In this document: piece after piece, positions 11,343 through 22,846 of the stretch
Position numbering within the stretch: position 1 is the first letter of the stretch
Layout of the letters: the number at the start of each line of letters is the position of its first letter
DNA from: Uloborus plumipes
Taxonomy: Eukaryota; Arthropoda; Arachnida; Araneae; Uloboridae
Assembly (NCBI GenBank): GCA_038373865.1
Contig: JAXGGA010006592.1
Coordinates: 1-64,000, forward strand
Direction: 5' to 3'
Length of the DNA: 64,000 nucleotides
The notes under the pieces: generated by a model
What the model was told of the DNA's origin: nothing
What the model saw: only the letters and a program-made list of their open reading frames with translations
Database searches by the model: none
Position numbers and translations under genes: made by a program

Positions 11343-12110
11343 TCTTCACGAAATAAGTGGTAAATAGTTCTCATTAAAAGAGCATTTACAGTAAGAACAA
11401 TTCTTGCTAGGCGTTCATGTGAGACAGGTTATAAATTTTTCCTCCCAGAACTCCTGATTTTCGTTCAAAATTTTCAAATACAGTCGACGGTTGTTAATTG
11501 AATCAGTGGTTTTTTTTTCAATCAACCGCTTTAATGAGTCAAAGCGTTAAAACCAGAACAAAATCCAATTTCACGGAATTAGCAGCTTTATTTATTCGAA
11601 ACTGCTTAAAATAAATGTGATTCAAATAAACGGTAGACAATGTAAATGGAGCTGCAGTTAGGGGGCTCATAAATGGATAAAAGATAATTGAGAACCACAT
11701 CGCAATTTTTCGAAATTTTGAATGAATAGTTACAATGGTCCCCTTCGCCTCAATTACATGTCGCAATCGGAGAAAAGAATCACTGAAAGTTTCTGGGAAC
11801 ATTTTCTATTAAATGACTGCACATTTGTTACTGAGTATTTCGCAGAGTTTCTCAAGTTCTCATGGATTTTGACTATATACTGCACCCTCGGAAGCAAAAT
11901 TGAACTAAAGCCAGAAGTTTTGATAGGAATAATGTATGACCATTCACATGAAGCCTTAAAGATACTACTTCAAGAATTATCTTATAAACCGATGATGGTC
12001 TAATAAGTTATACATAAATTTCCTAACAGTTTCCTAATAAGTTATACCATAAAAATCTAGATAAAAATACCGCAAATACGATGGCTTATGGCTATCTACA
12101 CAAATATGAT
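11343..12110. other. No gene; isolated Tigger-like end
   Basis: CAGTCGACGGTTGTTAATTG at 11481 looks like one terminus of a Tigger-type element, but no matching right end was found. Opposed frames at 11539-11802 and 11722-12003 have moderate complexity without a recognisable family. Confidence 0.4.
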
Positions 12111-12492
12111 CCAATCATAGGTTGTCGCGATTTGAAGTTCCAGTCGTTGAGTTAAACTGCGGTTTTTCTGCAGATATCTTTAGATTTTAAAAGAATATAG
12201 TTTCTCTGCAGTTTTTTAAAAATGAGAAGCAGGTCTAAATCTGTCACAAATGACGTTTATTCGTCTTAAAACTCGACATTTTCTCAAGAAAATGATTAGG
12301 TGAGAAAAAAATTATGTGCGTTAATGAATTATGTGCTTCAAAAAATTCTGCAAAAACACTGTAGAAATTGTGCAGTTTTCTGCTTAATTTCTTCTTTAAC
12401 TTGAAGATAACTACAAAAAAAAGAAAAATCTAAAAAAAACTGCAAAGTCACTCCATCATTCAAATTTTAAATTCGCGACAGCCCTATGGTTG
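12111..12492. mobile_element. MITE with CATAGG(G)..TGTCGCGA termini
   Basis: Left CCAATCATAGGTTGTCGCGA pairs with the right end, whose complement reads CCAACCATAGGGCTGTCGCGA-like sequence. CTGCAGTTTTT and its complement recur inside at about 12160, 12210 and 12370. Whether the outer CCAA belongs to the element or the flank is unclear. hAT-type is possible. Confidence 0.6.
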
Positions 12493-13457
12493 GATGTAGT
12501 CAGTCTTATACCATTGTGTTTGTAACATTTTTATCTAAATTGTTTACTATAACATAGTAGGAATCTCGATGAGGGTAGGTGAACCTAAGTCGAATCTTAC
12601 TTCTAAGCGTTCTCTGGTTTTTAGTTTTGGAAAACTAATCAAATTATTTTTTCTTTTTTTAATTTTTTAAAATTATTCTTTAGCTTTCTTCACAATATTA
12701 AGTTCATAAATAATCATTCACAAGATTTCAATCTGATTTCTTCGAACGGAATATGTTTGATATTTCGTTCTAAGCAAAAATATACCATAAATTGGTCGTG
12801 GAAATGATTGATGAATTAGAATCTTGAAAGTGTGAAACATATTCTTTAAAAATATTAGAACTACCATAGGCAAAAAAAAAAAAAAACATTACAACAATTC
12901 TCATTATGTTTTAATGATATACAAACTGTAATGCCATTTTAAATTTTACAAAACGAATCACGGAATGAGGAAAAATAGAAAAGCAGAGAAACTTTCTTTA
13001 TACGCAATGAGATAGTTCATGGGAAATTTGTTGCAAGAAACTTAAGTTTACTGTTTTCTTCTTCAGCTCTTCATAAACCTGAAAACATTTTCCAGAATTT
13101 GAGAACATAATTCTCAGCGGAAAGTTTGAAGTTCTTTATGGTCTCAGAAACACGCTGTTGTGAAACTATTTTTAAGAAATCCCATTTCACATTTTTCTTC
13201 CAGCAAAATTGCAGCATCTTAAAGTAAGTAAATACTCCAAATAAGTCAGACAGGAAGGTCAGATCACAGACTGTGATTGAATTTTTTTAGGGAGGGGGGG
13301 ATATTTTAGAAGGATTTAGGCAAGGGTAGATCTTCGGTTCAATTTTTTTTAAATATTTTTATTCAGAAAGGTAATCATCTCTCTTTTTATTTCAAGTTTA
13401 GTGACGTCACAGAGACATAAATCAGGAAAAATTTTGTGAAATTATGAAAAGCAAATA
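12493..13457. other. No gene recognised
   Basis: AT-rich DNA with A- and G-runs. No termini, repeat partners or coding signal found. Confidence 0.45.
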
Positions 13458-13478
13458 GGGTCATTCCATAGTGACTAA

Positions 13479-14445
13479 TAGGGCTGCAACATCGATGTCG
13501 ATGTTTTGGAAACATCGACATCGGTGTTTTTACAAGAACATCGATGTTTTTACAAGAACATCGATGTTTTTACCATCGATGTTTGAGGGTCGATGTTTTG
13601 GAAACATCGATATTTTGGGTTCGATGTTGTTTTCGATGTCGATGTTTTATATCCCAGTAAAGAAAGTCAAACAAAAATATACGATAAGCATACTTATTAA
13701 AAAGCTTTCATTTTTTTATTCAAAAGTTGCAATATTAAGCTCATTGGAAAAAAAATCTATGATTATTATCAATATTTTGTCTTTGATGTTTCTAAAACAT
13801 CTCAAATTTGCTTTCGCGTTTTTTTTTCTTTTTTTTTTCTTTTCTTTTTTTTTTTTTTTTATGTCTTTTAATTATTGCTGTTTCGCGTTCAGTGTTTTTT
13901 TTCCTTCTTTCGATGTCCTTTTTACATTTCAACAAAAAATAATATAAATATGCGATAAAAAGATTCATCTTTCTTTAACAACTAGTTGCAATATCTACCT
14001 AATCGAGATTTACAGTCAATGATTTTTAAACATCGTTGTTTTGCATGTGATATTTTTTCCGATGATGTTTTATGTTTCAGCAACAAAAATGTTTTATAAA
14101 AATATGTGACAGAAAAAAGTTTCACGGGTTGTTAACAGTTGCGGTATTTTTCTCGCTGAAAAAAGTTCTCTTCTGACATCGTTATCTTACGATTAATGTT
14201 TTTTCAGGAGACAAAAGATGTATCTAATTGAGTGATATAAAGAGGCGCTTGTAATGGGGAGTAATTGAATAACAACTGTACATTAAAGTGTGCAAGAAAT
14301 TAAAGGAAAAGGATCGATGTTTTGAAACATCGATGTTTGAAAACATCGATGTTTTTTGGTCGATGTATCAATACCATCGATGTCCTTATTTTCAAACATC
14401 AATGTCGTGAAACATCGATGTTTTGCTTTCGATGTCGCACCCCTA
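13479..14445. mobile_element. hAT MITE with ACATCGATG motif, copy 1
   Basis: Begins TAGGGCTGCAACATCGATG and ends CGATGTCGCACCCCTA, with an exact 8-bp duplication GTGACTAA at 13471-13478 and 14446-14453. The empty target is visible in sister MITE copies. Both ends are packed with ACATCGATGTTTT in direct and inverted orientation. Its 923-bp sister is at 37464-38386. Long T-runs fill the middle. The open frame 13471-13947 is a translation of these motifs, not a gene. Confidence 0.95.
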
Positions 14446-14748
14446 GTGACTAACGTAACATTCAGAGTTGATTTTGTAACTGTTTTTACTTGTAACTTAA
14501 AGGATAAAAAATATTGTTTAGTTATGCTGGTGGATTTACAATATACATGGTATCCACGTATCATTTTTGCTGAGAATTAAAAACAAAATGACTGACAGTA
14601 GGTATTTTTTCAACAAAAATAGCAGCGTGACTAACGTAACATTTTTTCAACCCTGAAAATGAATGCTCATGTTGTGAGGCAAAAATTTCTCAGTTAAGAA
14701 AGTGTGAAAAATTGAATGGTATATTTGAAAAATGTGTAAAGTTGGCTT

Positions 14749-15136
14749 TTAACCCATTTGCATCATAAGCGCACATATGCGCGCATTTTGCCTGGCCACT
14801 ATCACCAGAGCGCGCATATATGCGCACATTGCACTTGGGCATTTATCACCAGAGCGTATATTATACCCATGCGCATTTGGCTCTCAATCAATGGTTATCG
14901 CGAATAGTTTCAGAGTAAAATAACATAGAAAAATTAAAAAAAAAATGGATGGTTATATTTCCGACAGTAGTGAAGAGTTAAATAGATCTAGAAAACGTAT
15001 ACGTTCTATGCTGATTTCTTCTGATAGTAGCGATAGTAATTAGAGTGAGAGTGATTTTGAGTGGGAGGAAAAAAATGATAAATGTTTGGTGATAAGAACG
15101 AATTTTTTACTTTTCTGTGTGATGCAAATGGGTTAA
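14749..15136 (+). mobile_element. piggyBac derivative, family B (TTAACCCATTTGCATCA)
   Basis: Ends TTAACCCATTTGCATCATAA and TGATGCAAATGGGTTAA with TTAA at both edges. The uninterrupted target, GTTGGCTTTTAAAAACATAA, is present in the sister MITE near 29307. GCGCATATATGCGCAC-type repeats lie inside the left end. It carries the first codons of a transposase-like protein. Confidence 0.92.
14945..15090 (+). pseudogene. N-terminal fragment of a piggyBac-like transposase
   Basis: A frame from the ATG at 14945 reads MDGYISDSSEELNRSRKRI, then an acidic/serine stretch, a stop (TAG at about 15041), and SESDFEWEE. piggyBac-type transposases usually open with a short acidic, serine-rich, poorly conserved segment, and the position just inside a TTAA-flanked end fits. 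The catalytic DDE domain and the C-terminal cysteine-rich domain are absent, so this is a deletion derivative. Confidence 0.6.
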
Positions 15137-15547
15137 AAACATAACACATTTATTAAATATGAATTTTTTTAATCTTAAGTGTCACTTTTACTCAAGATGG
15201 AGTGCGACTAACGTAACCAACGAATAACAAGCAGTAAACACACTACAACCTATTTATTATGGCTAATCTCAGTGATAATTACAATACTTTTTTATTTTTT
15301 TTTAACTTCTTATGATGTATGATTTCTATTTATTTTTTTTTAATACTTTTTTCACTTCGGTATTTTTTTTGTTCGGCTGAGGTTGACATTTCTATGGAAT
15401 GACCCAAAACACGTTTCAACCGTTTTCTTCCTCATACTGATGCAGCCAGGATTTCCACCGTGGGGGAGGGGGGGGGTGGAGGTCATAGACGTGCATACAT
15501 ATCTGCACCTCTTCTTTTAGTCTATTTTTAAGACGTCAAATAAAGCT

Positions 15548-15940
15548 CGACCGATGAATCGGCACCAATGGTTGGAAAAATGATCCATCGGCATCGGCGG
15601 CCGATGCTTACTTGAAGAAAATATCTGCTCATTGGCTTCTGGAAGCATCGAAATGCCGATGTATCACCGTTATGGATTTCGGAATTTGCCGAATTTCGGA
15701 CCACTACCGAAATGAATACAAAAAATACCTTTGTGCGATTGATGTAGTTTTAAACCAACGTCAAAGAAGCACAAATTTTTATCGGATGATTCTTCATCCT
15801 AAAGCTCACACTTCTTGCATTGAAAAAGGGGTTCCTTGTAGCCCCGATACACGTGTCTGCGGTATACCTGTACATTTGTGCTTCTTTAACGGTGGATTAA
15901 AACTTCACACTATCGAAATGTTCACAGCACACAGGCACTA
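15548..15940. mobile_element. hAT-like fragment with GCCGATG motif
   Basis: GCTCGACCGATGAATCGGC followed by CATCGGCATCGGCGGCCGATG looks like one end of a hAT MITE whose motif is (G)CCGAT(G). An imperfect inverted pair about 15748-15785 and 15868-15902 (AAAGAAGCACAAAT / ATTTGTGCTTCTTT) continues the structure. No opposite terminus or target duplication found. The frame 15612-15941 is probably chance. Confidence 0.45.
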
Positions 15941-15984
15941 ATTAAACGATCGCTTCGTTCATTGAAATAATTGCCATATAGATT

Positions 15985-16275
15985 AGAATGTTACGCTGTT
16001 GGTTTTACAGAAAAATACACTTTGTTTTTACAGTATAATACTGGTAACCCTGATTTCAGCTGAAAACTGTTAAATGTACAGGTATAAACTAAAAAAAATT
16101 TAATTTATTTAATTTTATATATAAAATAAGATAAAAAATATTATAAAATACAAAACATATAAAATATAAAAAATATATTAATATTAAAAAAAATAAATAA
16201 ACTAAAATTGCTAATTATTTAGTTTATTACTGTGCATTTTACAGTTTTAAACGGGAACCTCTGCCTGCTGGGGTT
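15985..16275. mobile_element. CTGTAAAATTGC MITE, copy 2
   Basis: Contains TTTTTACAGTATAATACTGG and TTACTGTGCATTTTACAG. The middle (16090-16200) is an AT/A-rich expansion of degenerate AAAATATAAAA units. Confidence 0.65.
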
Positions 16276-16689
16276 TAATGACTTATCCTCAAAGTTAAAG
16301 TTATAAACATGCATTTTGGGCTACTTTTGGCGCGTTTAAGGAAAGGATTAACACCAGGGACCGCTTCTCTTCCCGACCTTCAAAAGTTAGCATTTTTACT
16401 AAAAATAAATAAAAATATTATGTTGGAGACCTACATAGTTTTTCTTTTCCATAAACATTTGACAGTTTTATTTTTCGGTAGTAATATTTTTGCTTGAGAG
16501 GGAGAGAAAGAGACCGCACTTTGAAGCCAGTTTTAAACGGCTTCAATACGCGGTGCCAATAGTAAAAAACATCTTGAATGTCAATTATGCACAAATAAAT
16601 TTCGCCGTCAGTTATTTCTGGTCACCCTGTATATATAAAGAGTTTAAAGGTTTTTGGGCTAGGGAGCTGATTTGTATTACTGGTTTGTC

Positions 16690-17046
16690 ATTGTTTTTAC
16701 AGCATGGTACAGCTAAATTTACAGTAATTTCACAGTAATAAACTAAAATTGCTATCTTTACAGTAATAAACCACAAAATTGCTAATTTATAGTAATAAAT
16801 TTTAAAACTGCCAGTTTCAGTTTATTACAGTGCATTTTACAGTTTTAAAACTAGAACCTCTGCTGCCAGTATTATGCTGTTGTTTTTATAGCATAATACA
16901 GCTAATTTTATTTTTAAATTGCTAATTTTACAATTATAAACTGTAAAATAGCTAGTTCTAGAGTTTATTACTGTGCCTTTACAGTTTTAAACTGGAAATT
17001 CTGCTGTCAGTATTCAACTGTAAGAACAACAGCTTTTTTTTCCAGT
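16690..17046. mobile_element. CTGTAAAATTGC MITE, copy 3
   Basis: Runs from GTTTTTACAGCATGGTACAG to AACAGCTTTTTTTTCCAGTG with the family's typical interior, including CTCTGCTGCCAGTATTATG. Confidence 0.7.
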
Positions 17047-17760
17047 GTATAAGTTGATTCGTTGCTATGTTGGATCTATGTCGTTGCATGAGCTCTATAT
17101 TGCTTTTACATAAATGTTTTCGAAACATTAACTCTCCTTTTACTCAACTTCAGAGCTATTTTCCATAATTAAACCTCCTGGGGGCAGGACTATTTCACCT
17201 AAACATAAACTGCATAATATTACTTCGTGCAACGCCTGGCGAGTTAATGTACACTTTATTATACACATTATCTCTTTTTTAATGACATAATCACAACAGT
17301 AACTATTACTCACACACCGTTCACCTTCCTATTCGAGCTCTTAACCACATTTTTGAAACGTTTCCAAAGTAGGAAACCGAAACACAAAATGAAATACGAG
17401 CGCGGTTGATTTTAATAAATTCATTCCGCTTTTGAAATCTGAAAAAAGACTCTTGGAAAAATCTTCCGTGACACGGGAACATTCGGCCCTTATGTCCCAG
17501 AGTCACGCTTGGATTTTTCATTTAAGACTTCCCCCTTCTAAGAATAAGCGTGAATAACATCCCTAAATTTGATGAGATTGATTATTTTATTATATGTCTT
17601 GCGGTTGGGCTGCTTATAAAATATTTAGAGGTAGTTAGATTGTAAGGGCAAGGGGACTGTGGACACGGAAAAACGGAATTTGTACCCCTCGTTGGGTGAC
17701 CCATCGATTGTAAGTTGCTTGATAATGTTACGAAACAAAAAAAATTTTTTTTTCTCTGGA
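17047..17760. other. No gene recognised
   Basis: Mixed-composition DNA without recognised repeats. The minus frame 17321-17521 has no recognisable content. Confidence 0.4.
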
Positions 17761-18347
17761 GCATTTTACGGTATTTGTGACTAGGGGTGTCCGTAACAAA
17801 ACTTTTTAAAAGTTTAAAATTTTTATATATATTGAAAAAGTACATTCTAAAGTATATGGATATCATATTGTTTTCATAGTTCACGTTATATTATGTTTGT
17901 AATTGCACTCAGAACATTGAAACTGCAATTTCAATTGTTACGGACTCTACATTGAATTTTTCTTTAAAAACTAAACTTTTATTCCAATTACTGTTACGGA
18001 CTCTCGTCATCATTTTCACAATCCATAATTTTTTATAGAACGCACTTTTTGATTAAAATTGTTAGCTATCTAAGAATTGAGCCTTTACTTTATCTGTCTC
18101 AAGTACCAGTTTCGGCTTAAAAATCGGTTTAAGCCAGATTTAAAGAAAAATTCAATGTAGTTTCCGTAACAGTGAAAATTGCATTTTCAATGTTCTGAGT
18201 GCAATGACAAACATAATATAAAGTGAACTATGGAAACAATATGATATCCATGTACTTTAGAATGTACTTTTTCAATATATATAAAAAATTTTAACTTTTA
18301 AAAAGTTTTGTTACGTACACCCCTATGTCACAAATACCGTGAAATGC
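17761..18347. mobile_element. Large fold-back element (~190-bp arms)
   Basis: 17761 onward (GCATTTTACGGTATTTGTGA) is the imperfect reverse complement of the stretch ending at 18347 (TCACAAATACCGTGAAATGC). The arms include TAGGGGTGTCCGTAACAAAA and its partner and extend to about 17950 and 18160. GTTACGGACTC/CCGTAAC motifs recur at 17790, 17938, 17993 and 18165. An inner TAGGGGTG..CACCCCTA pair could be a hAT-type end, but the inverted homology continues beyond it. Confidence 0.85.
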
Positions 18348-19139
18348 CCCTCTTACTAATTTTGGGTCGAGAAAAAGGAATATGTAAATATATATTTTTT
18401 TCTTATAGTGTGGGTACATTAGTTGAAGAAAACTTCAAATCTGGCGACCGCTCTGCACTTTTCGGTTCGGATATTACATGAGTGGACGACTCCAAAACGC
18501 CCGGGACACACATTTTTCGGGCCCTCTAGAAATGTTTATGGCATAATCAAAATGGCCGCCAAAATTTCAGATACGGTTCTACTTTTCCCTGCATAACTCG
18601 GCTTTGCATTTTGATAGTAATCTATATGATTAGTGATTCTTATTCAAGAGAAAACGTGCTTTCCAACTGTATACTTGAAAATATTAGTTTACATCCAAAA
18701 TACTAGAAATATTTGCAACGTTATTAGATTTACTGATTTTTTTCTTTAATTTTTTGAAGTATCTTGCTAAATAACATGGAATCCGTAATCTGAGGTTAAA
18801 AACGTGTTACAGTTTCTTGTTAATCAAAAAATTTCCTTTCGACATGGTATATATGACTTCTACTTTATCATAAACAGCTGCTGAAAATCTGCTAAAACAA
18901 AGCAGCATAGCAGAGCTATGCGTTATGGCAAAAAGGAATTGAACGGCTTTATAATTGTTTAAGTAACAAAAGTATTTATGGTAATTTTTGACGTACACGC
19001 AAATATATTCTATCTTTTTAGGGAGAAGTGAAAAAAGATTTTAAACAATTGGTACAAGGATAAAAAATAAAGGAAAGTCCGATACTAGAGTACTCTAACA
19101 TTTTTGAAATATACCTAGGTCTTTAAAGTAATACTTACA
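18348..19139. other. No gene recognised
   Basis: May include decayed 3' flank of the mariner element at 19140-19735, but I could not find a mariner terminal repeat here. Confidence 0.4.
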
Positions 19140-19735
19140 AAACCTTAAGAAAGTTGAAAGTAGTCAGATGAATGCACTGTTTTAGACGAATTTTCCACAG
19201 ATCAAATTCTTCGAGCCACTTCTTTCTTGGAATCGATGAAAAAATATGCTTGGTAGCCTCATCAATATCTTGCTAATGAAAGCGAAGTCCACATAAGTTC
19301 TTTTTTAGTTTAAAAACTAACCAAAAGTCACATAATCAGATTCTTAAAATAAGGCGGATGTCTTATCCCTTTAATTTGTTTTTGCTCAAGAAACTCAACT
19401 GTTAATCTGCCTGAATGAGAAGATGCATTGTCATGCTGAAGCATGAGTCCTCTCGAACACTAACTTCTTTCTTTTAATGCTTCCTGGAAGACATTTCGTG
19501 GTAAACCAGTTTACTTTTGTTGCCTTCTATTCTTCCAACTTGGTGGCTTTGAGAAATCTTTACTTCCGAAGAAAATGGCAAACATTACCTTTTTCATTGC
19601 TCGTAGTCTTATCACAATTGTTGATCTCAGATCATCTTCAAAAAACCAGACTTTGCTTTTTGAAGTATTGCAACGTCAAAAAATGGTTAGTACGTTTGTC
19701 ACCCGTTACGATTTTAGAGCGATTACGAACTTCAA
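19140..19735 (-). pseudogene. Degenerate mariner-family transposase
   Basis: Reading the minus strand, the region 19440-19330 gives LMLQHDNASSHSGRLTVEFL followed by an HPPYF-like stretch. HDNASSH is the hallmark around the second catalytic aspartate of mariner transposases. Further on, about 19260-19150, it reads EATKHIFSSIPRKKWLEEFD and LWKIRLKQCIH, matching the family's C-terminus. Upstream, about 19530-19480, WFTTKCLP matches the WY..KCLP region. Several stops and frame changes are visible, and the third catalytic aspartate region (usually PDLA..D) reads NLIM followed by a stop. The N-terminal DNA-binding part is missing; a CTGTAAAATTGC MITE abuts the 5' side. Clearly dead. Confidence 0.88.
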
Positions 19736-20020
19736 TTATAGCAATTTTGCTGTTTATTACTGTGAAATTAGTAATATTACCATAAAAATAGCTGTACTAT
19801 AGAGTAAAAACAACAGTATAATACTGGCAGCAGAGATTCCAGTTCAAAACTGTAAAATGCAGAGTAATAAACCATGAAACTATCAATTTTAGAGTTTATT
19901 ACTGTAAACTAGCTATTTTACAGTGTATAACTGAAAATTAAAAATTATAGTTTATTACGGTAAAATTACTGTAAAATTAAATGCATTATTCTGAAAGTGC
20001 ATCTATTTTTAGTGTATAAA
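19736..20020. mobile_element. CTGTAAAATTGC MITE, copy 4
   Basis: Contains AGCAATTTTGCTGTTTATTAC, AAAACAACAGTATAATACTGG and a right end TTTTTAGTGTATAAATG. It directly follows the mariner remnant and may have truncated it. Confidence 0.65.
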
Positions 20021-20285
20021 TGGATGCGGTTTTTGTTTTTTTCTTCGGATGAAATTACATTTTTCTTGCACCCTTTGCCCCGCCCCCCCTTCCCTCTATA
20101 AAAACTTGAAATGACGGGCCTGCCCAGTCATTTATTTTAAAACTATTAGCATTTTATAGCACTGCGGACCCTAAGTAAATTAAAAATTTAAACTTGGATA
20201 GCAAATAACATCAAAATCAGAGTAAACGTGTATAATATGCGGGTAAAAATGGAATAAAGATGCGGTATTCAATTGTTAATCATAT

Positions 20286-20785
20286 ACTGTAAAAAAAATA
20301 AATATTGTTTTTAGAGTATAATACAGCTAATTTTACAGTCATATACTTCACACACTCCAGGGTCCCCCGTACCTACCACAACTCATGGTTTAACCGGGAT
20401 AGGACCCTGAAGAGCGCTCTGTTCTTAATTTTAAACCAGAATCTAGGGTCAAGCTAACCCTAGGCCCAGGACCCCCAGAGGTATCGTTTCACTTGGAGGA
20501 CTTTGTGACTCCAACATTTTTAACGTCCCCCAGCCACCATTAATCAAGACGGTGAATCTTTGATCGGTTGGGGATCGAAACCGGGTAACTCCGGTCATGA
20601 GTCCGACGCCATACCGCTCGGGCTACCACGGCCCACAATAATATACTTTAAAATTGCTAATTTTACTGTTCTAAACCGTAAAAATGCTAATTTTACAGTT
20701 TATTACTGCGCATTTTACAGTTTTAAATCGGAACCTCGGCTACCAGTATTGTAATGTGAAAACAACAGTTCTTTTTTTGCAGTGC
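20286..20785. mobile_element. CTGTAAAATTGC MITE, copy 5, split by a SINE
   Basis: MITE sequence runs 20286-20348 and resumes at 20641-20785, ending TTCTTTTTTTGCAGTGCA. The interval is SINE copy 2. Confidence 0.75.
20349..20640 (-). mobile_element. tRNA-derived SINE, copy 2
   Basis: Same family as 6321-6599, tRNA-like head at the right (minus-strand TAGCCCGAGCGGTATGG and GGTTTCGATCCC). The short direct repeat ATATACTT at 20341-20348 and 20641-20648 is a likely target duplication. Confidence 0.88.
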
Positions 20786-21094
20786 AGTCATTCATTTAAA
20801 AATTCTATTAGCATTTCAAATCACTGTGGACAATCTAACGGAATCAAGATCTTAAACTTGGACAGCAAAGAACATCAGAACGAGAGTAAACGAATATAAT
20901 ATGATGATAAAAATGTATAGAAGTTAATGAAAATGTCGGATAAGAAGAATAGATCATCCTTCGTCCAAGATGGCAGTCAACTTGTGTAAAAATAAGATTT
21001 ATGAGAGGTTTTTAGCAAATGTTGTCAAAACGTACTGAAAACATTCAATTTTTATGCAATCAACCTTTCCTGAAGGATACATTTTCAAGTCTTA

Positions 21095-21492
21095 TACACT
21101 GCACAAAATGAACTGCAGTTTTTACTGTATAATACTGGTAGCCGAAACTACAAAATGCACAGTAATAAACTGTACAACTAGCAATTTTAGTTTCTCGCTG
21201 CAAAGTTAGCAATTTTAAAGTTTATTGCCGTAAAATTTAGTTGTATTATACTGTAAAAAAAAAGTATAATACTGGGAGCTGAGGTTTCAGTTTAAAACTG
21301 CAAAATGCGCCGTAATAAACTGTTAAATTAGCAATTTTACAGCTTATTACTGTGAAGCTAGCAATTTTAAAGTTCAGTACTGTAAATGTAGCAATTTTAC
21401 CGTTTATTACTGTAAAATTAGCAATTTTTACGGTTTATTGCTATAAAATTAGCTGTATTTATACTGTAAAAACAACATTAATTTTTTTACGA
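21095..21492. mobile_element. CTGTAAAATTGC MITE, copy 6
   Basis: Left end ACACTGCACAAAATGAACTG, right end TTTTTTTACGATGTA. Repeated TAGCAATTTTACAG/TTTATTACTGTAAAATTAG units inside, with the expected CTGAGGTTTCAGTTTAAAAC. Confidence 0.72.
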
Positions 21493-21523
21493 TGTATGAA
21501 TTATATAAAAAGCTACCCAGTCA

Positions 21524-21949
21524 TCTACTTATATTAAAAACTGAGTATCTTTCTCACTATCTTTCTTTCTAACTATCTTTCTTTCTATCTTTCTATGTCA
21601 CGCTTCTTTCTCCTGAACGCCAATGAACTGAAAGTCGAACCAGGTACCGATAGATAGGTAATTTTTCAAGCTTCTTTAGTTTCAATTGATATAATTATAC
21701 GATTTTAATTAGCGAAGATATCAATTAATAAGTAGTCAAGTTTAAAGCGATTAAGCCTAATAAATGATTAAATATGAAATCCATTCTTGCAAACCGTCGT
21801 TGCTATGAAACAGTGATAACAATGATAATGAGAATTTTGAATGAAGGCTTAACTAAATCAAACACGAAACTCATAAGCGGGCCACTTACGTAGAATTTTT
21901 ATCGCTAGCTACTGGTAATATTTTGAAACATTTATTTGTTGAAGAGCCA
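21524..21949 (+). mobile_element. Helitron-like unit, first of a pair
   Basis: Begins TCTACTTATATTAAAAACTG after an A and includes a CTTTCTTTCTATC microsatellite (21545-21600). Its end near GCTAGCTACTGGT (about 21905-21917) is a candidate CTRR terminus but is not certain. The pair 21524-22334 is repeated in inverted orientation at 63407-64000. Confidence 0.55.
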
Positions 21950-22334
21950 TCTACTTATATTAAAAACTGAGTGTCTATGTCTGCTTTTTTCCTTTGAGCG
22001 AGCTGAACTTACTGAAACTTTCCTCACCATCTTGAAGGCGTGAAGCATCTCAATAATTCGAATGATTTTTTTTATATAGGAAAAAAGTAAAGGCGTGAAG
22101 CGCCTGTAAGCGAGCCGCCTTGGCGGGGAGTAGTTTCTTTAAAATTTTTTCTCACTACTTTCAGGGCACGAAGTGCAAGTGCAACACCGGGCCACGTGCG
22201 TGGTATGTCTTGAAATCGAATGAACATTAAATTATATCAAATAATATAACTTCAGAATGAGGTAAAAGTTAGAGAGGGGGGACGTTATGCATCAACATGC
22301 CGCAGGAAGCTAATCTAGCTGCCCTGGTAGCTAG
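21950..22334 (+). mobile_element. Helitron-like element, second of a pair
   Basis: Starts TCTACTTATATTAAAAACTG after an A and ends GCCCTGGTAGCTAG before a T. Helitrons insert between A and T, begin TC and end CTRR with a nearby hairpin; CTAGCT..AGCTAG supplies a short hairpin here. No Rep/helicase coding, so nonautonomous. The minus-strand sister is 63407-63827. Confidence 0.7.
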
Positions 22335-22335
22335 T

Positions 22336-22846
22336 TTATTTTAAAACTCTATTAGCATTTCAAATCACTGAGGACAATTTAACGGAATCAAGATCTTAAA
22401 CTTGGACAGCAAAGAACATCAGAACGAGAGTAAACGAGTATAATATGCGGGTAGAAATGGATAGAAGTCAATGAAAATGTCGGATAAGAAGGAGAGTAGA
22501 TCATCCTTTCACGCAAATGCCCGACTCTCACGCATCCGTTCCGTGAGAAGGATACGTTTCTGTCTCATGTGCTTCGGGCACGCTCGGCATTCTTCAGAGG
22601 ATGTGCCTGGCAGACGAGCCTCAATAACAATCTGCTCTCTTTAGGGCCCTGATCCTAAAGATTTAAAATACCGGGATTGTGATTCGAGTCCAAGATTGAA
22701 GTCAATTTGTGCAAAGGATAAGATTTACTGTTCGTCCATGAAGACCGCGCCTAGCACTCGCGAACAGTTCCACTTGGAAAAAGGGGTGATGAGTTGCGGG
22801 TGACAACTTTTCGAAGTTTTCAATTTAAAATTGCATTTACTATATA
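22336..22846. other. Segmental-duplication block with inserted unidentified sequence
   Basis: After the shared block, 22500-22640 (CCGTGAGAAGGATACG, GTGCTTCGGGCACGC) has no partner here. 22735-22800 resembles, inverted, 50440-50500 (GCGCCTAGCACTCGCGAACAG). Confidence 0.45.

Larger units (their letters stand above)
13458..15405 (+). mobile_element. GGGTCATTCC MITE, copy 2, with two insertions
   Basis: Termini GGGTCATTCCATAG and CTATGGAATGACCC. Without its inserts (hAT MITE 13479-14445 and piggyBac derivative 14749-15136) it would be close to 590 bp, like the other copies. Flanks AATA/AAAA fit an aged 4-bp duplication. Opposite orientation to the copies at 5258 and 29910. Confidence 0.88.

Noticed and set aside
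11539..12003. Possible transposase C-terminus (minus, LRHVIEAKGTIVTIHSKF)
   Set aside because: A faint similarity to Tc1/mariner ends, but no catalytic block or terminal repeat supports it.
13471..13947. 158-codon plus-strand frame
   Set aside because: It translates ACATCGATG motifs and T-runs of a hAT MITE.
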